Shown: positions 1 through 6,671, counted from the first letter of the stretch. The stretch: 8,631 nt of DNA from Veillonella sp. (GCA_022737715.1 JAIITD010000069.1:1-8631), one strand, 5' to 3'. Made by a program: numbers and translations. The notes: generated by a model not told the origin, from the letters alone.

Positions 1-474
1 GTAGACATAGTAGTTATAGGAGCTCCTGTGACTTCAGAGGAGCGAGCCCAGTTGGATGATAAGTTACAGAAAGATGAGTACTTGCAACCTTATACATTAC
101 GATTTGTTAATAGCGTAGATGAGCAAAAATCTGCTGTGGATAAGACGAACTTGAATAAATCTTCAGAGAATCTTGGAACATATAAAAACTTGAGTAATCT
201 GTACCAGCCGACTTATCAACTAGTAAGTGAAACTATAAACACTATGAAAACGACAGAAGCTGAAGCAAAGGCGTTATTCCCGTTTGTAAGCAGAGTGGAA
301 GGCATGCCTTTGATAGATAATTTAGAACAGCCTAAAGCGAATCGCTATATGGTGATTATCTATACCACGTCCACTGTATCTGATGCAGATTCGGAACGAA
401 TAAAAGCTTGGTTAGAGGCTAAATTATCAGCACCTGTAACTATTTCTGTGGAGCAAACAACGTCAACTTTATAA
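1..474 (+). CDS. C-terminal fragment of a protein of uncertain family (possibly the soluble tail of a DUF389/TIGR00341-type membrane protein)
   Basis: The frame is open from the first base of the window to a TAA at 472-474, giving at least 157 residues, so the gene begins upstream. The GTG at 28 is internal: the residues before it (VDIVVIGAP) form a beta-strand that continues the fold, and no ribosome binding site is seen. There is no membrane segment in the visible part. The sequence reads as strand-helix units, ending in a beta-alpha-beta pattern (YMVIIYTTST, then SDADSERIKAWLEAKL, then VTISVE). The middle, about residues 45-90, is polar and helical. I cannot name the family with confidence. 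The closest resemblance I can recall is the soluble C-terminal portion of DUF389/TIGR00341 hydrophobic proteins, which have no firm function; this is a weak recollection, not a match. It is separated from the next gene by more than 370 bases and a terminator-like repeat, so the two are probably not one operon. Confidence 0.6.
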   Translation, partial: VDIVVIGAPVTSEERAQLDDKLQKDEYLQPYTLRFVNSVDEQKSAVDKTNLNKSSENLGTYKNLSNLYQPTYQLVSETINTMKTTEAEAKALFPFVSRVEGMPLIDNLEQPKANRYMVIIYTTSTVSDADSERIKAWLEAKLSAPVTISVEQTTSTL

Positions 475-525
475 TTGAATCTTTTGATTTTGATTAGATT
501 GTTTATTATATAGAGCGATATTTAT

Positions 526-598
526 AACGGTACTAAGTTTGATTTTAGCTATTAGGTATATTACGTAGTAGTACGGGGAACCATCTTAGTACCGTTTT
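526..598 (+). terminator. 12-bp inverted repeat with T-run downstream of the first gene
   Basis: AACGGTACTAAG (526-537) is perfectly complementary to CTTAGTACCGTT (585-596), and the right arm runs into TTTT (595-598), with another T-rich stretch at 606-618. The 47-base loop is large for a simple intrinsic terminator. A second partial copy of the right arm (TAGTAC, 569-574) lies inside the loop and could pair with the left arm instead. It most likely ends transcription of the first gene; an attenuator role is possible but unproven. Confidence 0.5.
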
Positions 599-656
599 AT
601 GTACTTCTTTTTTATTTTAGAATGTATCTTTACGCACAATATTTTTCACCTTAAAG

Positions 657-665
657 TGGTATAAT
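657..665 (+). promoter_or_regulatory. Candidate extended -10 promoter (TGGTATAAT)
   Basis: TGGTATAAT matches a perfect TATAAT preceded by the TGn extension. No good -35 hexamer lies 16-18 bases upstream, as is common for extended -10 promoters. It would start transcription near 672 and give a leader of about 225 bases before the activase gene start at 898. This is a pattern match in AT-rich DNA. Confidence 0.4.
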
Positions 666-680
666 AAAAGATACACGACA

Positions 681-694
681 TATAGAGTTCTATA
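681..694. promoter_or_regulatory. Perfect dyad TATAGA-GT-TCTATA, possible operator
   Basis: TATAGA (681-686) and TCTATA (689-694) are perfect inverted copies around a 2-base centre, about 10 bases after the predicted transcription start of the TGGTATAAT promoter. Part of it (GTTCTATATA, 687-696) is repeated directly at 716-725. The place fits an operator, but the sequence is AT-rich and no regulator is identified. Confidence 0.25.
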
Positions 695-725
695 TATTTT
701 ATTAGGAATAGTCATGTTCTATATA
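687..725 (+). repeat. Direct repeat GTTCTATATA, two copies 29 bases apart
   Basis: The 10-base word GTTCTATATA occurs exactly at 687-696 and again at 716-725. The first copy overlaps the 681-694 dyad and the second abuts the 724-743 dyad. It may be a tandem regulator-binding site, or chance in AT-rich DNA. Confidence 0.35.
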
Positions 726-743
726 CCACATTGGAATATGGTA
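724..743. promoter_or_regulatory. Near-perfect dyad TACCACAT-TGGA-ATATGGTA
   Basis: The 8-base arms at 724-731 and 736-743 match at 7 of 8 positions in inverted orientation around TGGA. It lies between the two candidate -10 elements upstream of the activase gene. It could be a binding site for a dimeric regulator or a small hairpin in the leader RNA. Confidence 0.25.
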
Positions 744-770
744 AAACCTAGAATTAATCTCTGTTTGTTG

Positions 771-776
771 TATAAT
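771..776 (+). promoter_or_regulatory. Second candidate -10 hexamer (TATAAT)
   Basis: A consensus TATAAT lies 122 bases before the activase start codon. There is no convincing -35 hexamer 16-18 bases upstream and no TGn extension, so it is a weaker candidate than the element at 657-665. Confidence 0.25.
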
Positions 777-844
777 ATATTTAATATTTAATTTTTTAGA
801 TGTGTAGTTAAAAGCTTTATTATTTAACTTTTACTTAAAGGTAT

Positions 845-884
845 GAAGAAACATGGTGCGAGCGTGCCAATTCTTCATTTTTTC
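845..884 (+). terminator. Terminator-like hairpin in the leader, just before the activase gene
   Basis: GAAGAA (845-850) pairs with TTCTTC (871-876). An inner stem TGGTGC (854-859) pairs with GTGCCA (864-869), using two G-U pairs, around the loop GAGC. The right arm is followed by ATTTTTTC (877-884). A stem followed by a U-run ending 13 bases before the ATG at 898 resembles an intrinsic terminator acting as an attenuator. Stability is moderate because most outer pairs are A-U. If translation began at the ATG at 853 this would simply be coding sequence. Confidence 0.35.
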
Positions 885-892
885 AAGAGAGG
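885..892 (+). promoter_or_regulatory. Ribosome binding site that decides the activase start
   Basis: AAGAGAGG lies 5 bases upstream of the ATG at 898. The alternative ATG at 853 has only AAAGG 11 bases upstream and would add 15 residues ahead of the conserved opening MGIDVGSTT. Family members typically begin within about ten residues of that motif, so 898 is preferred. Confidence 0.6.
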
Positions 893-897
893 TATAT

Positions 898-3800
898 ATG
901 CAAAAATCCTTACGTATGGGGATCGATGTTGGCTCTACAACGGTCAAGGTCGTTTTGTTGGACGAACAAGATAATTATTTGTATAAAAAATATATCCGAC
1001 ATTACGCCAATATTTTGGATACTGTTCATACATTGCTACAAGAGGCTCAAGTGGGCTATGAAGATGCAAAAGTACATGTAGCAATTACAGGTTCTGGCGG
1101 TATGGCGATGGCTGATAAGGTGCGTATACCTTTTGTACAAGAAGTAATTGCCGAAACAAAGGCGATAAAAGCATTGTACCCACAAACAGATGTTATTATC
1201 GAGCTTGGTGGTGAAGATGCTAAGGTTACTTACCTAGGTCGTACTGCAGAACATCGCATGAATGGTTCTTGTGCCGGTGGTACAGGTGCTTTCATAGATC
1301 AAATGGCAACATTATTGCAAACTGATGCATCCGGTCTTAATCAATTAGCGATGAATTCGGATACTATCTATCCAATTGCTGCTCGTTGTGGCGTATTTGC
1401 GAAAACAGACGTGCAAGCGTTGCTAAACCAAGGTGCATCTCATGAAAATATTGCGAAGTCCGTATTTCAAGCTATTGTAAACCAAACAATTGCAGGCCTT
1501 GCGTGTGGTCATAAAATCGAAGGTAATGTAGCATTCCTTGGTGGTCCATTGACATTCCTATCCGAATTACGTCAATGTTTCTGTGACACATTGGAACTTG
1601 ATGAAGCTCATCGTATCATCCCTGAAAATGGTGAGTTGTTTATTGCTCTAGGCGCAGCCCTCATGAATGATGAGTGCCGTGATATTACGGTTGGTGAATT
1701 AACAAAAGAAATTGGTGCGCTTATTGGTGTACCAATGGAAGCTACCGATCGTGTTGATCCGTTGTTTAAGAATGAAGAAGAATTAGAAGCATTCCGCGCA
1801 CGTCACGCTAAGGCGGTAACACCAAAGGGTGATATTAAAGATGCCGAAGGTCCATGTTACCTTGGTATTGATGCGGGCTCTACGACGTTGAAAGTCGTGT
1901 TAATCAATAGTAAGAATGAAATCATCTTCTCTCACTATGGTCCAAATCATGGCAAACCATTAGAAAAATCTCAAGAACTCATTGAGAAAATCTATAGCTT
2001 ATTGCCAAAAGGGGCTTACATCGCTCATTCTGGTGTAACAGGATACGGCGAAGCATTCTTGAAACGCGCTCTTGGCATCGATATTGGGGAAGTAGAAACA
2101 ATCGCCCATTATCGAGCTGCTCAATTCTTCTGCCCTGATGTATCCTTTATCTTGGATATTGGCGGTCAAGATATGAAGTGTACAAAGGTACGCGATGGCT
2201 ATATCGAAGACATCGTATTGAATGAAGCTTGCTCCTCTGGTTGTGGTTCTTTCATCGATACCTTTGCTACATCCTTGCGTTTGCCGATTGAGCAATTTGC
2301 TAAGGAAGGTTTGTTGGCACCTATGCCAATCGACTTGGGTTCCCGTTGTACCGTATTTATGAACTCCAAGGTAAAACAAGCGCAAAAAGAAGGCGCTACT
2401 GTACCGGATATTGCCGCAGGCCTTGCGTACTCTGTTATTAAAAATGCATTGTACAAGGTGCTTAAGGTAAAAGACCCTAAAGAATTAGGTGATCACATCG
2501 TCGTACAAGGTGGTACATTCTATAATGAAGCAGTGCTTCGCGCCTTTGAAAAATTGATGGGCGTCGAAGTAATTCGTCCTGATGTATCCGGCTTGATGGG
2601 TGCGTATGGGATGGCATTACTTGCTTCTGAAACAGCAGAGGAATTACAAAATCAACATAGTTCATTGCTAGATGTGGAGGGCTTGAAATCATTGCAAGTA
2701 TCTACATCCATGCGCAACTGTGGATTGTGCTCCAATAACTGTATGCTAACGATTAATGCATTTTCCGATGGTCGTACTTATGTAACAGGTAATCGTTGTG
2801 ACCGTGGTGCGGGTGATATGATTCAAGAGAAACATAAGCCTGTACCTAATATGGTAGAAGTTAAATTACGCCGTTATTTTGATTACTTCCTAAAGAAAAA
2901 TATTCCTGAATTTGAAGGTAAATTGCGTATTGGTATTCCTCGCGTCCTCAATATGTACGAAGATTTCCCATTCTGGTTTACATTCTTCCATCAATTAGGT
3001 TGCGAAGTGGTATTGTCTGATTATACGACGAAGGATCAATATAATAAGGCGATTGATACGATCCCATCTGATACGGCATGTTATCCTGCTAAGGCCGTTC
3101 ACGGTCATATTCGTGATCTTGCTCAAGCTCAAGTTGATTTGATCTGGTATCCATGTATTCAGCATGGTCCAAAGGAGTTCAGCCGAGACAATAATTACCA
3201 TTGTCCTATGGTTATTTCTTATCCAGAATTGATTCGAAATAATATGCAAGATGTGATGGGGAAAACACCGTTTTATGCACCATTCTTACCATTGGCGGAT
3301 AAGAAATCATTGGTGCCTGCGTTGGTGAAAGCCTTAAAAGAGTTACCTTTCTCTAAATCTGAAATTTCTAGTGCTGTTGATACTGCATGGGCTGAACAAG
3401 AAAAATGTAAAGCTGATTACCGTGAAATGACAAAGAAAACCGTATCTCGTTTGGTAGCCGAACAAGTGCCTACCATCGTATTGGCTGGTCGTCCATACCA
3501 CTTAGATTCCGGTATTAATCATGGTATTCCTGAGCTCATTACGTCTCTTGGTATGGCGGTTCTTACCGAAGATGGTGTAGCGCCATTAGGTAAGGATATT
3601 AAACATCTTCGCGTTGTAGACCAATGGTCTTACCATAGTCGTCTATATCACGCAGCTGAATTCGTAAGCCGTACAGAAGGGTTCCAAATTGTTGAGTTGA
3701 ACTCCTTCGGTTGTGGTCTTGATTCTATTGTGGCAGACCAAGTAAAAGATATCTTATCTGCAAAGCATAAAATCCATACATTGCTCAAAATTGATGAAGG

Positions 3801-5154
3801 TACGAACTTAGGTGCTGTTACGATTCGCTTGCGTTCGTTGCAATCTGTAATGGAACGGAGTATGCGTAAACATCATAATCCAGAAGCTCCTGTAGAGACT
3901 GTGGTTGATGATACACCAGCCTATGATTATGAACGCGTTGTCTTTACCGAAGAAATGCGTAAGACATACAAAATTTTGGTGCCTCAAATGTCACCTCTTC
4001 ATTTCCAATTATTGGAACCGGTGCTTAAGTCTGAAGGTTATGACTTTGATATGTTGCCTGCTCCAACTCGTGAAGATGTGGAAATCGGTCTAAAATATAT
4101 CAATAATGATGCATGTTATCCTGCTATCATCGTTGTAGGCCAATTGATGAGTGCTTTATTATCTGGTAAATACGATATTAATAAAACAGCTGTTATCATC
4201 TCTCAAACTGGTGGCGGTTGTCGTGCTACCAACTATATTGGTTATTTGCGTAAAGCCCTCATCGATGCAGGTATGAAACAAGTTCCAATCTTGTCGCTTA
4301 ATGCGAGTGATATGGAACGTCAACCTGGCTTTAAGTTGACTAAATCCTTCTTACATCGCATGATTCAAGCCGTAGTATACGGTGATGCGTTGATGCAATG
4401 TGTATTGGCTACGCGCCCTTATGAAATTAATCCAGGATCCGCAGATGCATTGTGTGATTATTGGGTTAAGAAATTACGAGAACGCATTACAAAGGCTAAT
4501 ATATTCCAATATAGTAAATATATTAAGAACATCATCGAAGACTTTGATAATTTACCGGTGGATAAATCCAAACCAAAACCTCGTGTTGGCGTGGTAGGTG
4601 AAATCTACGTTAAGTTCCATCCAAGTGCGAACAACCATATCAATGAACTCATAGAAAAAGAAGGCGGCGAGGTTGTAACCTCCGGTCTGTTAGACTTCTT
4701 CTTGTACTGTGCTATGGATAGTACATATCGTGCTAAACACTTAGATGGTACATGGCTTTCTGGTTTCTTTGGCTCTTTGGCTCGTGAAGCATTAGAATTA
4801 TACCGCTTGCCATATGCGAAGGCCGTTGCTGCATCCAAGCATTTTGATCCATTGCAACGTATGACGAAGGTTGCAAAAGAGGCAGCCCATTATATTGACC
4901 TTGGTAACCAATGTGGTGAAGGTTGGTTCCTTACAGGTGATATGATTGACCTCATTGAAAAAGGTGCTAAACAAGTCGTTTGCTTGCAACCATTTGGCTG
5001 CTTACCTAACCACGTTAGTGGTAAAGGCATGGTAAAAACATTATCTGAGGCCTATCCGGATGTGCGTATTGCAGCTATCGATTATGACCCAGGTTCAAGT
5101 GCGGTAAACCAAGCAAACCGATTGAAATTGTTGTTAGCAACAATGTTCGAATAA
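898..5154 (+). CDS. Giant fused acyl-CoA dehydratase activase / 2-hydroxyacyl-CoA dehydratase-like protein
   Basis: This 1,418-residue cytoplasmic protein belongs to the BcrA/BadF/HgdC activase superfamily. The ASKHA-fold activases use ATP to drive low-potential electrons from a [4Fe-4S] cluster into a dehydratase or reductase partner. Domain order: first activase module at about 5-270 (MGIDVGSTT 7-15; ELGGEDAKV from 102; NGSCAGGTG with C125; ARCG with C164); second module at about 320-580 (GIDAGSTT 323-330; DIGGQD 420-425; C445, C449 and C484; QGGTF 537-541); a cysteine knot C608, C611, C615, C634; a DUF2229-like region from about 677 (C728 in DTACYP, C753, C769; GRPYH 864-868; C939); and a dehydratase D-subunit-like C-terminus from about 1016 (C1073 in NDACYP, C1108 in GGGC, C1339, C1362, C1368). 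Classical HgdC is one module of about 260 residues, so this is a large fusion. Such proteins are widespread in anaerobic Firmicutes with no settled substrate. It stands alone, without separate dehydratase, CoA-transferase or ferredoxin genes beside it here. Confidence 0.9.
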   Translation: MQKSLRMGIDVGSTTVKVVLLDEQDNYLYKKYIRHYANILDTVHTLLQEAQVGYEDAKVHVAITGSGGMAMADKVRIPFVQEVIAETKAIKALYPQTDVIIELGGEDAKVTYLGRTAEHRMNGSCAGGTGAFIDQMATLLQTDASGLNQLAMNSDTIYPIAARCGVFAKTDVQALLNQGASHENIAKSVFQAIVNQTIAGLACGHKIEGNVAFLGGPLTFLSELRQCFCDTLELDEAHRIIPENGELFIALGAALMNDECRDITVGELTKEIGALIGVPMEATDRVDPLFKNEEELEAFRARHAKAVTPKGDIKDAEGPCYLGIDAGSTTLKVVLINSKNEIIFSHYGPNHGKPLEKSQELIEKIYSLLPKGAYIAHSGVTGYGEAFLKRALGIDIGEVETIAHYRAAQFFCPDVSFILDIGGQDMKCTKVRDGYIEDIVLNEACSSGCGSFIDTFATSLRLPIEQFAKEGLLAPMPIDLGSRCTVFMNSKVKQAQKEGATVPDIAAGLAYSVIKNALYKVLKVKDPKELGDHIVVQGGTFYNEAVLRAFEKLMGVEVIRPDVSGLMGAYGMALLASETAEELQNQHSSLLDVEGLKSLQVSTSMRNCGLCSNNCMLTINAFSDGRTYVTGNRCDRGAGDMIQEKHKPVPNMVEVKLRRYFDYFLKKNIPEFEGKLRIGIPRVLNMYEDFPFWFTFFHQLGCEVVLSDYTTKDQYNKAIDTIPSDTACYPAKAVHGHIRDLAQAQVDLIWYPCIQHGPKEFSRDNNYHCPMVISYPELIRNNMQDVMGKTPFYAPFLPLADKKSLVPALVKALKELPFSKSEISSAVDTAWAEQEKCKADYREMTKKTVSRLVAEQVPTIVLAGRPYHLDSGINHGIPELITSLGMAVLTEDGVAPLGKDIKHLRVVDQWSYHSRLYHAAEFVSRTEGFQIVELNSFGCGLDSIVADQVKDILSAKHKIHTLLKIDEGTNLGAVTIRLRSLQSVMERSMRKHHNPEAPVETVVDDTPAYDYERVVFTEEMRKTYKILVPQMSPLHFQLLEPVLKSEGYDFDMLPAPTREDVEIGLKYINNDACYPAIIVVGQLMSALLSGKYDINKTAVIISQTGGGCRATNYIGYLRKALIDAGMKQVPILSLNASDMERQPGFKLTKSFLHRMIQAVVYGDALMQCVLATRPYEINPGSADALCDYWVKKLRERITKANIFQYSKYIKNIIEDFDNLPVDKSKPKPRVGVVGEIYVKFHPSANNHINELIEKEGGEVVTSGLLDFFLYCAMDSTYRAKHLDGTWLSGFFGSLAREALELYRLPYAKAVAASKHFDPLQRMTKVAKEAAHYIDLGNQCGEGWFLTGDMIDLIEKGAKQVVCLQPFGCLPNHVSGKGMVKTLSEAYPDVRIAAIDYDPGSSAVNQANRLKLLLATMFE

Positions 5155-5201
5155 TTGTTATTATAGTACTCCTTTTGAAAGTAATATAATAAAATTTATA
5201 C

Positions 5202-5258
5202 AAAAAGACTACCTATATCTTAGCGTTTAATAACGCTTGTGATATAGGTAGTCTTTTT
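5202..5258. terminator. Bidirectional intrinsic terminator between convergent genes
   Basis: An 18-base arm at 5202-5219 is perfectly complementary to 5241-5258. Inside it a second stem AGCGTT (5222-5227) / AACGCT (5232-5237) closes on TAAT. The outer arms start with AAAAA and end with TTTTT, so both strands give a stem followed by a U-run. It sits 47 bases after the activase stop and 18 bases from the exporter stop, and serves both converging genes. Confidence 0.93.
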
Positions 5259-5276
5259 TAATATTTAGCTATGATG

Positions 5277-6467
5277 TTATTTGTTTTTATTTACTAAACC
5301 ATATAAGCAGAGCAATGATAGTGCGCTACATACGAGCATGGTAATCCCCATAGGGACACCTGTATATTCTCCGCCAAGGCCGACGATTGGAGATACAATC
5401 CCTGCTGAGAACATGCTAGCAAATCCTAGTACGGCTGAAGCGCTTCCTGCCATTTTTCCGTATTTAGACATGGCCATGGAGAAGGAGGCCGAACCAAATA
5501 AGGATACCGTACAAACTGTAAAGAATAGTACGGTGGTAACGGGAATAAGTGGCCATTCTAATAGCATGGCTACTAAGAATAGCAATGAGCCGATGGTGAG
5601 TTGCCATAGGCTGAATGTTAATAATTGACGATCTGTGATAATATTACTTACTCTACTACTGATAGCACTGGCGAGGATGATACCACAACTATTTATACCG
5701 AATAGATAGCTAAATTCTTGCGCCGATAGTTGAAATATATTTTGGTATACAAAGGATGAACCAGAGATATACGCAAAAAAAGCACCGAATGCAAATAGTT
5801 GAATAAGACTTTGCCCTAAGAATGGTTTATCCTTTATAAGGGTGATATAGTTTTTCATAGATGTAGCAATACCACCAGTGATGCGCTTTTCTTTTGGTAA
5901 ACTTTCACGGAAAAGAAGTGAGCTTACCAATAAAATAGCAGAGAATATTGCTAAAATTATAAAAATAACACGCCATGTAGTGAAGAGTAACAATTGACCA
6001 CCTACAAGAGGGGCAAGCACTGGCGCAAGACCATTAACCATCATAAGTAGGGCAAATAGCTTAGTCAATTCTTGACCAGATGCAAAGTCTCGAGCGATAG
6101 CCTTAGCAATTACAACGCCTACGGAGCCAGTTAACCCTTGTAGGAATCTTCCTAGTAATAGTATTTCGATACTTGGTGCATAGGCACAGATAACGCTAGA
6201 TATAACACAAAGTAGATTGCCTATGATAAGTGGTGTTTTACGCCCCATCGTATCGCTAATAGGACCACCAAATAATTGACCTAATGCGACACCGAAGGTC
6301 ATGACACCAATAGTCATTTGAATATTAGATGCCGTCGTATTCAGCTCACCCGGCATAATTGGTAACGCTGGTAAATAAAGATCTGTTGCTAGCGGAGTGA
6401 TTGCTGTTAACAGTCCAAGAAATACTACTAAGATAAATGGGACCTTAGCAGAACTATTTTGAGTCAT
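5277..6467 (-). CDS. MFS multidrug exporter, Bcr/CflA family (drug:H+ antiporter)
   Basis: This 396-residue inner-membrane protein has about twelve hydrophobic segments, the usual size for a 12-helix major facilitator. Diagnostic features are the first-helix motif ATDLYLPALP (27-36, with D29 inside the membrane), the MFS motif A loop GGPISDTMGRK (67-77), and LLLGRFLQGLTGS (102-114, R107), matching the antiporter motif B region. These mark the Bcr/CflA group, which exports drugs such as bicyclomycin or chloramphenicol, or small metabolites, by proton exchange; the substrate cannot be read from the sequence. A GTG at 6515 would add 16 polar residues, but the ATG at 6467 has a strong GGGAGGA 4 bases upstream and is the better start. 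The gene converges on the activase with a shared terminator, and its promoter region lies just downstream of the IS in the same direction. Confidence 0.9.
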   Translation of the reverse strand: MTQNSSAKVPFILVVFLGLLTAITPLATDLYLPALPIMPGELNTTASNIQMTIGVMTFGVALGQLFGGPISDTMGRKTPLIIGNLLCVISSVICAYAPSIEILLLGRFLQGLTGSVGVVIAKAIARDFASGQELTKLFALLMMVNGLAPVLAPLVGGQLLLFTTWRVIFIILAIFSAILLVSSLLFRESLPKEKRITGGIATSMKNYITLIKDKPFLGQSLIQLFAFGAFFAYISGSSFVYQNIFQLSAQEFSYLFGINSCGIILASAISSRVSNIITDRQLLTFSLWQLTIGSLLFLVAMLLEWPLIPVTTVLFFTVCTVSLFGSASFSMAMSKYGKMAGSASAVLGFASMFSAGIVSPIVGLGGEYTGVPMGITMLVCSALSLLCLYGLVNKNK

Positions 6468-6529
6468 AGAATCCTCCCATTTTGAAATAAGACAATAAAA
6501 GCCTGCGAATCGCACTTCGCAGACTGCAT
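6464..6529 (-). CDS. Possible 21-residue leader peptide overlapping the exporter start
   Basis: An ATG at 6529 opens a 21-codon frame (MQSAKCDSQAFIVLFQNGRI, then L) whose TGA stop overlaps the exporter ATG as ATGA, a layout typical of translational coupling. The frame runs through the leader hairpin at 6503-6522, so a ribosome on it would melt that hairpin. Against it, there is no recognisable Shine-Dalgarno sequence before the ATG, and a frame this short can occur by chance. Confidence 0.25.
   Translation of the reverse strand: MQSAKCDSQAFIVLFQNGRIL
6503..6522 (-). promoter_or_regulatory. Leader hairpin upstream of the exporter, attenuator-like
   Basis: On the minus strand CTGCGAA pairs perfectly with TTCGCAG around the loop GTGCGA, followed by GCTTTTATT. 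It lies between the predicted promoter and the exporter start. A GC-rich stem followed by a short U-run in a drug-exporter leader suggests transcriptional attenuation. The U-run is short, so it could also be only an RNA-stabilising or translational element. Confidence 0.45.
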
Positions 6530-6555
6530 TTAATTTTATCTATTTAACAAGGTGT

Positions 6556-6564
6556 ATTGTAACA
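6556..6564 (-). promoter_or_regulatory. Candidate extended -10 promoter of the exporter (TGTTACAAT)
   Basis: On the minus strand TGTTACAAT fits TGn plus TACAAT, one base from consensus. A start near 6549 would give a leader of about 82 bases holding the hairpin and the possible leader ORF. No clear -35 is seen. The IS begins about 42 bases further upstream, so the core element is intact. Confidence 0.4.
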
Positions 6565-6602
6565 TGATTAATGAGAAAAAGCTATAGATTTATGTGTGTG
6601 TA

Positions 6603-6605
6603 ATA
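6603..6605. repeat. Left copy of the 3-bp target-site duplication (ATA)
   Basis: ATA directly abuts the TG end of the IS and matches ATA at 8170-8172 on the other side. Three-base duplications are typical of the IS150 group. Three bases alone is weak evidence, but it coincides with the TG...CA termini. Confidence 0.7.
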
Positions 6606-6629
6606 TGTAGTGACCCCAAAAAGTTAGAC
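6606..6629 (+). repeat. Left terminal inverted repeat of the IS
   Basis: Reading inward, the end is TGTAGTGACCCC followed by AAAAAGTTAGAC. The shared core with the right end is GACCCC, five variable bases, then GTTAGAC. Eighteen of 24 positions agree with the reverse complement of 8146-8169. Confidence 0.85.
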
Positions 6630-6634
6630 TTATT

Positions 6635-6671
6635 ATTCCGAGTAACTTAAACTAGTTGCTCGGAATTTTTT
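6635..6671 (+). terminator. Inward-facing hairpin with U-run at the left IS end
   Basis: ATTCCGAG (6635-6642) pairs with CTCGGAAT (6659-6666), and an inner AACT (6644-6647) pairs with AGTT (6654-6657). The plus-strand RNA continues into TTTTTT (6666-6671), the form of an intrinsic terminator. It would stop plus-strand transcription entering the IS from the exporter side and making antisense to orfB. The minus-strand reading ends in AATAATAAG, so it is a poor terminator for orfB itself. Confidence 0.6.

Noticed and set aside
28..474. First gene as a complete 148-residue protein starting at GTG 28
   Set aside because: The frame is open to the window edge, the residues before it look like a real strand, and no ribosome binding site is present.
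806..829. AGTTAAA/TTTAACT inverted repeat in the activase leader
   Set aside because: It is only A/T-rich pairs with a 10-base loop in very AT-rich DNA; chance is a sufficient explanation.
853..897. ATG at 853 as the start of the activase gene
   Set aside because: It adds 15 residues unlike the family N-terminus and has a weaker ribosome binding site; 898 has AAGAGAGG five bases upstream.
843..974. 43-codon frame starting at ATG 843 across the activase start
   Set aside because: The only Shine-Dalgarno-like bases lie too close to the ATG, the frame runs into the real coding region, and the product has no recognisable features.
1999..2456. Open frames on the minus strand inside the activase gene (also at 2477-2692, 2995-3249, 4605-4989)
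   Set aside because: They are antisense to a clearly coding, conserved frame and have no family resemblance or ribosome binding sites.
5281..5628. 115-codon plus-strand frame opposite the exporter
   Set aside because: It is antisense to the conserved membrane protein and looks like a composition shadow of its hydrophobic helices.
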